A DNA stretch of 64,000 nt. Origin: Mesostigma viride. Lineage: Eukaryota; Streptophyta; Mesostigmatophyceae; Mesostigmatales; Mesostigmataceae. Numbering within the stretch: position 1 is the stretch's first letter; the number at the start of each line of letters is the position of its first letter. The notes under the pieces were generated by a model. The model had not been told where the DNA came from, made no database searches, and was given only the letters and a program-made list of their open reading frames with translations. A program made the translations under genes and the position numbers. Shown here piece by piece: positions 10,141 through 22,557 of the stretch. The stretch lies in contig RPFO01000448.1 in assembly GCA_009746045.1 (NCBI GenBank), positions 3,020,049-3,084,048 of the forward strand, in the 5' to 3' direction.

Positions 10141-11100
10141 CTTTTTGAGCTGTCTGCTCATTTTATAGTTAATAATGTTGCGGCGGGCTCAAAGGGGGCC
10201 GATCTGCCGCCTGTAGCGTAGCTCTACCGTACGTCACCTACACCATGTAAGGTGCTTGTTGTTACATAGGACTAGAGAGAAGGGGACTGGCGATGCGCCG
10301 GCCGGTACTGATGCCTACTGGCAACCGTGCCCGCCCTTGGTTGAGGGGGGCGCGGCGCCTTGCGACATGTGCTTTGTTTTCCATTTTCACACCGTACTTA
10401 GAGAGAGTGGTGTGGTGAACGTAGGAAGGCCTTTTCGCAGCTCGCAACTTTCCAATGTGAGGAAAGGTGGGCTGGCTGCTAGGGGGGCCGCTTTGCGGCC
10501 ACTGTGGCTGTTATGCCCAATGTAAGTCGACGTTGCCAGCCTCCCCATGTTACGGAGAGGTGACCCGCTGTTTTTCGAAATTTTGGTGAAGGGTTGTGTA
10601 GTGCTGGTCCTATAGGGTGTTACCCCATGGCGCTGGGGTGGGCCGACCGGGCTCTGGACAGTTGGGAGCCCGTAGTGACTCGAATTTCGGAAGGCAAGGA
10701 AGAGGGAAGGCGGTTTCTAGAGAAGGTGTTGTTTGGCGGAGAGACCTGTGAAAGGACAGCGCGAGGTGACGATCCCTGAAGGAAGCGCTAGACTTGCCCT
10801 CGAGTCAAGTGTCCGCCAGGGTTTTTTATCCCTGTAGTGGTGTGCACGAGGGAAGCTGGGTCGTTTTTCAGACAGAGTGGGGTCAATAACAACCTAAATA
10901 GAGGCAGAGAAAGGGGTGCACCGATGGCAGCGGCTGCCGTGGGTCGGAGGGGGGTCCTGTCGGCATGGGGAGGGCGGCGGGCGCCCTGTATGTACCCTCT
11001 CGGCGCTCCGGCGAGTTGGCCCCTTCTGCCCTTGGCGATAAGGGAGTGGTGGGAAGCTGTGGTAAACCGTGGGAATTCATGTGCACTTATAAAAATCTGT
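10141..11100. other. unassigned GC-richer stretch
   Basis: About 0.95 kb between the old A relic and element A copy 2. It is GC-richer than its neighbours, with several short open frames and no recognisable domain. Composition and small GC-rich inverted motifs resemble organelle-derived DNA, but I found no organellar gene, so origin is open. Confidence 0.3.
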
Positions 11101-11104
11101 TTAA

Positions 11105-12803
11105 CCCCTAAATGGGCAGAAATACTGCCGATGCATCGGCTGTAACTTCACAATTTTGCAAACCAGATGCCATCCAACCCACCCATATCCAATGGCTGTC
11201 CTTGGGGGCCAAGCATGTCCATGAGTTGCCCTTCGGGTTGGTATATCACAACCTTACATATATGCAGGGTAGGCCATGTATAACTGCTGTCAAAGTCAGG
11301 GGGGTCAAGACGAGCGTTTTCATTTTTGGTAGAATGTGCATTTTGAATTATGTTGTAAGAGCTAGGCACCTACCACTTCAGGGATGATAAACAATTAGTT
11401 GCTGAACAGTTTGAGCCATTGGGGTCATCATTTGGGTGGGTATACCAGCAGTTACACCCAGTACAGCCCATAGGGGTACCGTTGGTAAAAAGCAACCAAG
11501 GGGGTAGGAGTGGGCATACTACCTACTAATACCTACTAATATGGCCCCCAACCATGCCACACAATACATTTCCCTTCCACAATGATGGGGAAACATAACT
11601 GCATCATCACACTGCCCTTACATGGCACCTATGTGCAGGTGCCACCTTGTCCATGCACGTAGGTAACGTGGTACGGATACCCTACGCAAGGCATGCATTC
11701 TAGGAGGCAGCCACCAACAAACTAGTGATTTTAAGCCTATTTCAGCTTGCCCTAGCAAGGATAAACTAGGCCTAAGCTGCTATAGCTTGCCAGGTGATGG
11801 CCAGCACACCTGGTGGCACATGCTGACAATGGGAAGCTTCTACTCACCGGTTACATGCTTGATGATGCCACAGAGACCAGCCAACTGCCTCACACTCATG
11901 CAATATGTGTGTGGGAAATGTATAACAAACATATATGGAGGTATTCAAACCCATACAGCCTCTAAAACTTATCACCATCACCCTGTGGCAGGTCAACTGA
12001 CTGAGGGAAGCATCTAAGAAGGGTGTTTTAGAAAGGGGCCAGGCCAGGGTCAAGAAAGAGCATGAATAATGCAAAAAGAATGTGCTACACAAGCTAGAAC
12101 GTATATATAAACTTCAAACATCGATAGGAAAACGATGATTAAGCTTTACCAGGCATGGATGGCGTTACCTTGGCCCAGCCGGTGGCCGCAAAATGGCGCA
12201 TTTCGGCACACCAAAGTTGTGCAGCATGGTCGCTGGATTCGGCGATTTCTGGCCACCCTTGCACGTTTACGACTACTATGTATCATAATAAGTACAAAGA
12301 AACCAATATATCCTTTAAAATACGCCGGAAAGGTATTGCTGTCAACGTTTCTATCGTCCGGCCTGATCGCAGTTTTTTCCAGCAAGAACGCTGCCGACAC
12401 CTATCAAATGGCATTCCCGCGAACCAAAAATTAGCCTGTATCATCTTTAGGACGTATAAAATCAATTTCCTGAGTTTGGTCAGAAAATTCTAACGAAAAC
12501 GTAAATGCCATGCGTGGGCGCAAGCCGCCATGGCCAGGTCATCGTTTTCCGGAATGCACGTTGTACGTGAAAAAGTACCCTGACCCCTTGTACTTTGACC
12601 GGCCAGAACACCTCTATAACTTTGTCAGAAGTATGCAAACCCTAGTACCATGCTGTGAGGAATTTTATAAACTTTCGATCTTCTCAGCTAAACGTTTCCT
12701 AATTCTCAATAGTTTTCGCGGCATTTGGTCCCCCGAGAAGGGGCCGACGTGTCGGCTGTAACTCAGTTTTAGGCGGAAAATCGGCAGCCAGACCATTTAG
12801 GGG
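11105..12803 (+). mobile_element. element A copy 2
   Basis: 1699 bp, flanked by TTAA at 11101-11104 and 12804-12807, with inverted CCCCTAAATGG tips. Collinear with copy 1 and nearly identical, so both moved recently. Some frames open in copy 1 are closed by stops here, which supports a non-coding element. Confidence 0.88.
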
Positions 12804-12844
12804 TTAAAAAACGCTACAGTGCCTGGCAAGCCTGGAAAAAAATT

Positions 12845-12945
12845 GGGGGCGCGTGAAAACGGCAAAGGCAAAGCGGAGCCGCCCAAAGCGGCGCCCAAGC
12901 TAGGCGACGGGCTCCGCTTTGCCTTTGCCGTTTTCACGCGCCCCC
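12845..12945. repeat. 36-bp perfect inverted repeat (hairpin)
   Basis: Left arm 12845-12880 and right arm 12910-12945 are exact reverse complements, with a 29-base GC-rich loop. It lies about 40 bp from the right end of element A copy 2. It could form a very stable RNA hairpin or DNA cruciform; no gene reading into it is recognised. Confidence 0.85.
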
Positions 12946-12999
12946 CTCGAGGGGGGGTGCGTGCGGAACCCGGCAGTGCGGTCCGGCTTTGTTTTAAGA

Positions 13000-14302
13000 A
13001 AATGCATAATATACCATAGTAAAGCTCCACTCGGCTGCGGCTGCTGCAAGGCTCGTGACACCATGGCACCACAATGTCACAATGATGTAGGCATGGGTAA
13101 TGCGATGATAGAAGGGAGGTGGCGCCTAGTACGTACCCACGCAAGTCCCTCCCGTGTCATCCTGCCCATCATTTGTACCATCGTTGCAGATGGGTAAGGC
13201 ATCACTGCAGCCATCGTCTGTAGAGCCCTCCAATGCCGTATCCACACAGGCTGCAGACGGCGCAAGAACAGAAGATTCAAACAAAGAGAACACATGAATC
13301 CCTGGCAGTTTGTATCATGAAATCAGTGTTCAATGTGGACTGGGGCACTCATAGATGGCCCTTCAAATACCATGCACAACAAGCTAAACACACAGAGTAT
13401 ATTGTCATGACCAAGCTCACGTTCAATTCGCTGACCGAGCACTGTCACATTCAACCCACTGACCAAGTGTCAGAAGTAGCAAACATGGTGTGACCATAGA
13501 TCTCTGGGCAGTTGTAAATGCAGCTTGCCACATCCTTACGTGAATTGTGGCAGTTTGCCTATTTCACGCCCAGGCTGGTATCTTTCAACCAATCTTATTT
13601 GAGTTCCAGGTGACAGTGTCGCATGAGAGACGCCGCTGGCAGCGGCAATCATTATTACACATGTACGTTGTATTTTTTCTGCATGTGATTAGGCGTAGTG
13701 ATAAAGAGTTTATTATGGCTTTCTTTTTGGTTTTGAATTTGATGTTGATTATGGCTTTCAATTTAGTTTTTCGAGAATTTGATGCAGTACTTACAACGTG
13801 AGATACTAATTGCCGACAGCACATGTGGTGTTGATTTTGAGATACACCACATTGTTTTTATCAAGAGTCGCACCTGGTTGTATACGGTGATGCTGGCAGT
13901 CGACACCAATGCCAGGTTTATACCTTCCTGTCCAGAACCCTGGAAATTTGTATGGTGTAACCACTAAGTATTGTGCCTGGTGCGACTTTCGTTAAAAGCC
14001 GCTCACTTCTTGTGAGTGAAGTTCAGCGCAATCTTTACATATTTTATTGGTTTGGTTGGTACCTGCGCACCTGACCACAAATTGTGTCAGGCCCTACAAT
14101 CATTTATCGCCATTCCCTGTCAAGGATTGGACGTCGATGCCACTGTGAACCATGATGCGTGTGGAAAGTGCTCAACAAATACCAGGAACTGATCTTAGTC
14201 CTGACCTTGGTCGTGCATACCTCCCTGCGTTGTCTCATCTTGACGCATGGCCGTTTCATCTATTTGCATTGACCTATGTAATCCAGGTCACCTATTTCTA
14301 AC
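13000..14302. other. unassigned intergenic sequence
   Basis: No supported gene. Contains a short run of the 24-bp minisatellite motif (about 13410-13465) and a weak inverted pair (CGCACCTGG near 13868 and CCTGGTGCG near 13976) too short to call an element. Confidence 0.3.
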
Positions 14303-14306
14303 TTAA

Positions 14307-15677
14307 CCCTTAGTCCGCTGCCCCATTTTTGGCACTTTCATACCCCTAAAAATGAAAAAGATCATAACTCACAGGCCACAACTCCAACTATTTACCCCCA
14401 ACCAAGATGCTAGGAGTATCTACACTTCAAGGGCTTTCAGAATATGCAATAATACCTTGGCTTTATCAAAGCATTTGGATGATAGCTCTAATCAAAGTTG
14501 GCCAAAAGACGATCTATTTTCCCCGAGGAAAAGTCTACCCCCCCCTAACTTCCCAGGTAGGGTAGGGAATCTCAATATCAACATTGGACAACTTAGTTGG
14601 ATAGTCCAGTGGTGGTTTCCTTGGGTCAGACCACCCGGATAACCCATAAGTAGACCTATATACGGTGCTCATATACGTGTGTGGGTTACGCGCGCGTAAA
14701 CAGCCAACTATGACATGCAATACAAGAATGCATTATAACAAGCTATAAAAGATTGCCAAAGGTGCTGGAATACAAACATGTTGCCTACCTGCATTAACGA
14801 AATGATATGCTCTGGACAAAGAAATGCCATAAACTGGTCACTTTCAGGGCTAATACCGCTCTTTACAGCAGGCATGGAAGATTGCTGAAAGGTGCACTAA
14901 AATCTCGTCAAATATAATGCATGGGAGACGTATTCCGCTGCAAAGGACACACAAACACGTTGCCGTACCTGGCTCGTTCACGTCCTGGCCGGATTCCAGT
15001 GGCCGGGACCATCATATCTCACACATACCATTGGTTTTCAGGCATAGGTCGCCATAGCCTCATCATGCATGCATCCATTATGATTACCAGTTGATGCTGC
15101 GTTCAAAGATCACCTATAAACGCGTCCGCATTCCCAGCAAACGCATCAGCGCATCAGCGGACATCCCGTACCAAAACTGGATGCTTGGGCTGGCGCAGAC
15201 TGCCCGGCCATGAGTATAAAACGGAAATACGATAAGCGATTACTCATCTGGCACTGACGACCAAGAAGGCAGTATTTTTCCACCTGAATTTTCCCAATCC
15301 TACAAGTTTGGCCATGCCTGCCCTACGAAAATCACGCATCATCATTCTGAGCAACATTCTAAACCGTTTCTAGCCGCGAGGCGCAAAATTTCCCTGATAA
15401 AGGCACGTTGGCAGCCATATCTCGTCACGCGTGCGCGCGAGTGAAAAATTCCCGCCAAAGTCACGTGACCCCCTATGATTACAGCCCTATAATTACCAGG
15501 CTATGGCGGATATTACCCCCGAACCTATGCATCACCTTCGTCCCTAAGTGATCCCGGACGGCCGGACCCACCGGACAACTGTCCTCCGTCACAAGTGGCG
15601 CGGCGCTCTCGGCGCGGCGCGAAATTCGACAGTTAGTCAACCCCCCTGACCGTTCGGGGGGGTAGCGGACTACGGGT
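14307..15677 (-). mobile_element. deleted derivative of element B (piggyBac MITE)
   Basis: About 1.37 kb flanked by TTAA (14303-14306 and 15678-15681, the right one with one extra T). The first about 250 bp are the reverse complement of the 3' end of element B, and the last about 250 bp (15430-15677) are the reverse complement of its 5' end, including the CACGTGACTTTGGCGGGAA region just upstream of the transposase ATG. The transposase body is missing and replaced by unrelated-looking sequence. It is a non-autonomous partner of element B. Confidence 0.85.
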
Positions 15678-15779
15678 TTAAGGATTTGCATTGTCTTCAA
15701 AGCATTATTGCACGCGAAACCTCTTCCTCCTCGCCCATCTTGTGTAAATACGTGAATCCAAGCACCAAGGATGCCCAGT

Positions 15780-16010
15780 TCAACTCACTGACCAAGCACA
15801 GGTTCAACTACAGTAACCCACCAACGTACGCACGGTTTCACCACACTGTATACTGACCAAGGACACACTCGACCCACTGACCAAGCACACGTTTAACCCA
15901 AGTGCTGACCAAGCACACACTCAAATTCAACAAACCCACCAGCTGGACCGCGCACGGCTTCACCATATTGTACCGACCAATCACACGCTCAAACCACTGA
16001 CCATGCAATT
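15780..16010. repeat. 24-bp minisatellite, left part
   Basis: Degenerate tandem units of consensus CAACCCACTGACCAAGCACA plus four bases. The array resumes at 19438 after a 3.4-kb insertion. Confidence 0.75.
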
Positions 16011-16014
16011 TGCT

Positions 16015-19000
16015 TAACACGTCGTACGTCAAAACTCAGTCCTAAAAATAGGACTGAGTATGCCAACTTTGAGATCATGTAGCGGTAAGGGTAGGGGGGT
16101 ACCCCATATGTTTGATATGCATCAGAGCACTCAATATCATGCTAATGCTTGGGCATATGCCTAAAAAATCATATGTTGACCAAATCATGTAAAATTTTAC
16201 AAGGGTGTCAACCCATGCTCGCGATTTGGCAATTTTCTGTGGAAGGACGAGTTGGGAAAATTCAATAAAATCCATTTGCATGTTGAAAAAATATAGGCGT
16301 GTAAACAATATAGTTCTTGAAACATGGCAAAAAACTGGGCTCAATTTGGCCACAGCCTCTACCTGAAACTCACCAAAAACCACCAGCCCTAAGAATGGGT
16401 TTCGAGGTTGCTAGCAATGTGCAAGCATGTAAGTGCGGTCATACTACACACCACCGTGGCAACCAACCATGCCAATCAACTCATTTCCCTTCTAGCATAA
16501 CAGGAAAACATACTTGCATCATCATATTGCAGTTATATTATACCTTAGTATATGTGTGAGAGCCTATGCACGCACGTAGGGAATGGGCATTGATACCTAC
16601 CTACAAAGGGTTTTATTATGAGCCTTAACCACCAATATAATGGGTAGGTTAAGCATATTTCAATTGTTTTTAACAAGAATAGAGATGGCTAACACTGTTT
16701 TGCCTTGCCATGGCATGGCCAACATACTTGCTGGCACATGATGACAGTGGTTTATCACCAAGATTCTTCACTCACCCGTATAAGCTTGAAAGCACGCTGG
16801 ATGCAGCCCATGGCCATACAATCACGCAGTATGAACGTAGCAAAAGAATAACTAACATCTATGAAGGTATTTAACCCCTAAATGGTCTTGCTGCCGATTT
16901 TCCGCCAAAAATCGAGTTCCAGCCGATGCATCGGCCCCTTCTCGGGGGACCAGATGCCGCGAAATCTATTGAGAATTAGAAAAAGTTTAGCTGAGAAGAT
17001 CGAAAGTTTATAAAATTCTTCACAGCATGGTACTAGGGTTTGCATACTTTTGACAAAGTTATAGAGGTGTTCTGGCCGGTCAAAGTATAAGGGGTCAGGG
17101 TACTTTTTCACGTACAACGTGCATTCCGGAAAACGACGACCTGGCCATGGCGGCTTGCGCCCACGCATGGCATTTACGTTTGCGTTCGAATTTTCTGTCC
17201 AAACTTAGGATATTGATTTTAAACGTCCTAAAGATCATACAGGCCAATTTTTGGTTCGCGGGAATGCCATGTGATAGGTGTCGGCAGCGTTCTTGCTGGA
17301 AAAAACTGCGATCAGGCCGGACGATAGAAACGTTGACAGCAATACCTTTCCGGCGTATTTTAAAGGATATATCGGTTTCTTTTTACTTTTTATGATACAT
17401 AGTAGTCGTAAACGTGCAAGGGTGGCCAGAAATCGCCGAATCCAGCGACCATGCTGCACAGCTTTGGTGTGCCGAAATGCGCCATTTTGCGGCCACCGGC
17501 TGGGCCAAGGTAACGCCATCCATGCCTCGTAAAGCTTAAGCATCGTTTTCCTATCGATGTTTGACATTTATATATACGTTCTAGCTTGTGTAGCACATTC
17601 TTTTTGCACTATTCATGCTCTTTCTTGACCCTGGCCTGGCCCCTTTCTAAAACACCATTCTTAGATGCTTCCCTCAGTCAGTTGACCTGCCACAGGGTGA
17701 TGGTGATAAGTTTTAGAGGCTGTATGGGTTTGAATACCTCCATATATGTTTGTGATACATTTCCCATACACATATTGCATGAGTGTGAGGCAGTTGGCTG
17801 GTCTCTGTGGCATCATCAAGCACGTAACTGGTGAGTAAAAGCTTCCCATTGACAGCATGTGCCACCAGGTGTGCTGGCCATCACCTGGCAAGCTATAGCA
17901 GCTTAGGCCTAGTTTATCCTTGCTAGGGCAGGCTGAAATAGGCTCAACACCACTAGTTTGTTGGTGGCTGCCTCCTAGAATGCATGCCTTGAGTAGGGTG
18001 TCCGTACCACGTTACCTACGTGCATGGACAAGGTGGCACCTGCACATAGGTGCCATGTAAGGGCAGTGTGATGATGCAGTTATGTTTCCCCATCATTGTG
18101 GAAGGGAAATGTATTGTTTGGCATGGTTGGGGGCCATATTAGGAGGTCGTATGCCCACCCCTACTCCCTTGGTTGCTTTTTACCAACGGTACCCCTATGG
18201 GCTGTACTGGGTGTAACTGCTGGTATACCCACCCAAATGATGACCCCAATGGCTCAAACTGTTCAGCAACTAATTGTTTATCATCCCTGAAGTGGTAGGT
18301 GCCTAGGTTTTATAACATAATTCAAAATGCACATTCTACCAAAAATGAAAACGCGCGTCTTGACCCCCCTGACTTTGACGGCAGTTAAACATGGCCTACC
18401 CTGCATATATGTGAGGTTGTGATATACCAACCCGAAGGGCAACTCATGGACATGCTTGGCCCCCAAGGACAGCCATTGGATATGGGTAGGTTGGATGGCA
18501 TCTGGTTTGCAAAATTGTGAAGATCCAGCCGATTTATCGGCAGGATCTCAGACCATTTAGGGGTTAAACCCATACAGCGCCTAAAAAACTGCAAAAGTAC
18601 ACTAGGGTAAGGCAAATGCCTGGTAACATCATAAAAAATGGGGGGTTTAGAGAGGGGCAGGCAACGGTCAAGAAAGCGCATCAAGATTCGAAACTGACAG
18701 CGCCTTGCAAGCTCAAACTCATGTAAGAACATAACAAAACGATGAGGTGACGATATTTCAGCTTTACCGTGCACGGATGGTGTTATCTTGGCCCAGGCGG
18801 TGCCCGCAAAAGTGACACTTGCGGCACACAAACCATGACATGACAGAGTGGTCGAAATAATCAAATCTTTACTGCCACTGACTTAATTCTACACACATGC
18901 ATGATAATAAGTAGAAAGAAGCATATAAACCCTTCGAACTGCACCGTAAAGTAAATTTAGTCATCAATTCCGTCAACCTGCCTGGTCGCAGTTTTTTCCA

Positions 19001-19432
19001 GCAAGAGCAGTGCCGACACCTGGTAAATCGCATCCCCGGGAGCTAAAAATTGGTTTGTGTCATCTTTAGGACATATAAAATCTATTTCCTGGGTTTTACC
19101 AGCTAAATCGTCCGCAAACGTAAACTGCATGCATGGGCGCAAGCCGCCATGGCTAGGTCGTGCATTTCCGGAACTCGCGTTTCACGTGAAAAAGTACCCT
19201 TACCACCTGTACTTTGACCGTACATTTAGCCGCCCAAACAAAATCCAAAAAAATCGCAAAAATATGTCTAAGAAAGGTCATTTCACGTAGTATTTGAATA
19301 AATTTTGAGGGAATTTTTTTGACAAACATTCCGACTTGGGCGAATTTTCTACGAAACCCAAAAACTCAGTCCTAAGAATAGGACTGAGTTGAACTCAGTC
19401 CTAAGAATAGGTGCAGTGCCGAACGACGTGTT
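16015..19432. mobile_element. older TTAA-flanked element related to A, carrying nested copy 3
   Basis: Candidate tips are TTAA (16013-16016 region) followed by CACGTCGT, and ACGACGTG followed by TTAA (19424-19434 region). They sit inside the 24-bp minisatellite, which continues on both sides. Inner palindromes ACTCAGTCCTA..TAGGACTGAGT occur at both ends (about 16034-16058 and 19364-19388). The interior aligns with element A (16430-16870 and 18568-19240) but is interrupted by copy 3. Tip assignment is inference; internal homology to A is directly visible. Confidence 0.55.
16875..18563 (-). mobile_element. element A copy 3, nested
   Basis: 1689 bp in reverse orientation relative to copies 1 and 2, flanked by TTAA at 16871-16874 and 18564-18567, with CCCCTAAATGG tips. 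It lies within the older A-like element. Removing it with one TTAA rejoins sequence matching the uninterrupted family (GGTATTCAAACCCATACAGC at 2124 in copy 1). Confidence 0.88.
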
Positions 19433-19437
19433 AAGCA

Positions 19438-20560
19438 CACGCCCAAGCCTCTGACCAAGTACACGCCCAAACCAATACCAAGCACGGGTTGAACCCACTG
19501 ACCAATTAAGCACACGTAATCAGTTCCCTGCCAAAAAACTGAGCGTGCACGGATAATCCTGTTGCACGGAGATGATGTTCTTATATTAGAAAATATTTAT
19601 ATGAGAAAGGAGTTGTGCCACGACTAGTTAAGCCATGACTACACTCAGGCTACGCCACGACTGACGCCATGGCTGTGCATGCCGCCCCGTGTTGTTACGT
19701 ACGGCACACGAGTATCATACGTTCAACCCAAGTGCTGACCAAGCACGCACCCAGCCCACTGACCAGAAACACGTTCAATCCACTCACCAAGCACAGGTTC
19801 AACCCACTGACCATGCTCGGGTTCCACCATGTGTACTGACCAAGCACACGTTCAACTCAATGACCAACCACACGCTAAACCCAGAGTGACCAAGCGCACG
19901 CTGAACCCACTGAACAAGTAGTCAAGCACTGTCAGGTCCAACCCACTGACCAAGCATACGCTCAACCCCCAGCACAAGCACACATTTAGCCTACTAACCA
20001 AGCACTCATTCAACCCCCTTAACAAGCCCACGTTCCACCCATTGACTAAGCTTACATACAACCCCGTACTGAGCAAGCACAGCTTCAACCCACCAACCAA
20101 GCGCATGTTTTACCCACTGGCCACGTACCTGTTCAAGCCACTAAACATGCACACGCTCAACCCACTGACCAAGCACAGATCCCGCGTACTGACCAACCAG
20201 ATATTGAACCGGCCACTTAGCTGGAACAGTTTCAACATGCCACTGACCAAGCACACATTCAACCCACCGACAAACTAGTGCACACGTTTAATTACCGCAC
20301 TGACCATGCACATTCATCTCTCATGAGCACCATACTGACCAAGCACATGTTCAACCCACTGGTCAACAAAGCATGTCACAGTCAACCCACTACATGATAA
20401 CCACGCACACACGCTCAACCCACTGACCAAGTGCTCAAGATGAAGCACGGGTTACTTACCCACTGACCAAGCGCTGTTTGACCCCACTGCATCATCATGA
20501 CCAAGCACGCGTCCAACCAACTGGCCAAGCAACCACAGGTCCCCAACGGAGGTCAAGCAC
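19438..20560. repeat. 24-bp minisatellite, right part
   Basis: Continuation of the array left of 16010. Degenerate units of CAACCCACTGACCAAGCACA type. Densest at about 19730-20480. Confidence 0.8.
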
Positions 20561-21320
20561 ACGATCAACTGATCTCTGACATTCACCCTTGTACTGTCGG
20601 CAGCGGAGTGGGGTTGACACGCGGGGGCTGCCGGGCCGGGCCGGGGCCTGCTGCAGCTGGGGGGTTGCAACAAGTGGTAGTACTGCAATACTACCAGTAT
20701 ACCAGCCCCTTGTAGATATTTAAAGCTTGGTTATGACACGAAGTTCGTACACGACACGAAATACGTACCAGCTTCACCGAATGGTGCCGGGTTGAAGATG
20801 GAGGCAATCGTGATCCCAACCAGAACGAACAAGGCCGCTCGACCCCAATAACTATGCAGATGCAGCATGGTTATTGGCGACCGCGTACTATCCTTTTGTA
20901 CAGTACGTACGCGACTTGCTTGCTGAAAACAGCTCGCGTGCAGCAGATCAAGCGACATGATCAGCCGGCAATTTTCATAGAAGCAAAAATACGATAAAAT
21001 GAAATGACGTGTCAGTGATCGCCGATAACTATCATCCGCCACAGATGGATGGGACATGGCTTCAATTCACATGAACTGACATGTGCAGCTGGAAGTAGAT
21101 TGCATATCATCGACTAGAAAATGAAAGAATAACTTGTTCATAAAACGTCAGCAAAATACGAAAGAAGGGGGATCGAAACGCGCGTTCCCTTAATTAGTTC
21201 ATTCACATACCTAAAATGGAGTGCAACCGGGTCGACAACGTTAAGTCACTTCGCTCAAGCCGGCATGCATACCAAGTACACTGAGCTCATGAATGGTTTT
21301 CAGGAAGGGTTTTCAATGCT
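20561..21320. other. unassigned intergenic sequence
   Basis: No supported gene. Includes a small palindrome around 20677-20699 and GC-rich GGGCCGGGCC runs near 20640. Confidence 0.3.
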
Positions 21321-21600
21321 TTTTAACGCGCCATACCTCCTGGCAAAAAAACACGCAGGCCCGCTGTCAGTACATACTCGAGAGCTTCCGGAGCCTGTCG
21401 CCCTTCCCATTGCGCTATGCTGACAAGTGACAGCTAGCGGTGACAACGGTTTTATGTGGAATCTTTTTAACGCGCCATACCTCCTGGCAAAAACACGCAG
21501 GCCCGCTGTCAGTACATACTCGAGAGCTTCCGGAGCCTGTCGCCCTTCCCATTACGCTATGCTGACAAGTGACAGCTAGCGGTAACAACGGTTTTATCTG
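21321..21600. repeat. 144-bp tandem duplication
   Basis: Two head-to-tail copies (from 21321 and from 21465), each starting TTTTAACGCGCCATACCTCC, nearly identical. Recent duplication, non-coding. Confidence 0.85.
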
Positions 21601-21934
21601 GAAACGGCCACCAAGCTAAAGCGCAATCCCAGTTATCCCACCAAACTAAGCGCATGACGCCAGCAAGACGCCAGGGTTAGTTACAGTCATTCCCGCTTGA
21701 AGTTGCGATCGCCCGCTAAAAACTTGGCGTCGAAACTTAAAGCGGGAACGCAACTTAACGGTAGAATGAGGCTAGCAGCCCACCACAGCCCACCACCTCC
21801 TCCTCTGACGGACTCTATCAGATTCTTACGGCATTCGACAGCTCTCGTCAAGCCCGATCGGGAATTTGGTCCTTTTGGTCATGTTTTGGTGTTAACTTTT
21901 AACACCACGAAACCGCCAAATAACACCAAATTCC

Positions 21935-22060
21935 CATAGATTCTCTCGGGTTTATTGTAATATCGTTTGTTAATACTAGAAACCCCACAATTCAGTCTCG
22001 TTGCGCTCGTTGCGCCGATTGTTCCGTTTTTAACACCAAATCCCTTAACACCAAAAAAGG
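21935..22060. repeat. dispersed repeat D, copy 1
   Basis: Shares TAATATCGTT, ATTCAGTCTC, GCGCCGATTG and TTTTTAACACCA in the same order with 39725-39815, so an interspersed repeat about 90-120 bp long. Lies shortly upstream of the gene at 22558. Confidence 0.65.
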
Positions 22061-22486
22061 ATTTGAAACGAAATGGTCGGAGGATGCACACTGAACAGAA
22101 CTGAACATCAAGATCTGCGAATTCCCGCGCCTGCTAGAATGTACAGTGACCAGAAGTAGCACTAGCTTGTGCTGATCGACATGGCGACAATTTTTCGCGG
22201 TGCTAATAGTCTGATACGTTCCCGCCATTTCGCGAAAATATCGGCAACTGTGTGGATACGCACGAACGTGTCACTGCGCTTTTGCATTTCGGTGCAAAAT
22301 TTGCCGGTGTTATTTGTTGTCCGGCCTAGTGCAACTCTTACAATACATGGTTTTCAATGGTGTCAGGCGTCGGTTGACGTTCTTTAAGGCGTGGTGTTAT
22401 TTCTGGGGCAAGTCCGCGATACCTTACTCTGACAAATGACAGGTCGCAATGACGGTTGGCCTACAGATATTTGGCGTTTAGGTGGG

Positions 22487-22493
22487 TATAAAT
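22487..22493 (+). promoter_or_regulatory. TATA box
   Basis: TATAAAT 65-71 bases before the ATG of the following gene, a spacing that would give a leader of roughly 40 bases. Position-based inference. Confidence 0.45.
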
Positions 22494-22557
22494 TGCGTCC
22501 GTTCTTCCCTTTTGGTGCCCTTCCACCACATTCTAACTTCTGCTGTTTTAAAACAGA

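Noticed and set aside
13868-13990. Small fold-back element near 13.9 kb
   Set aside because: Only about 9-12 paired bases with mismatches and no second copy in the window.
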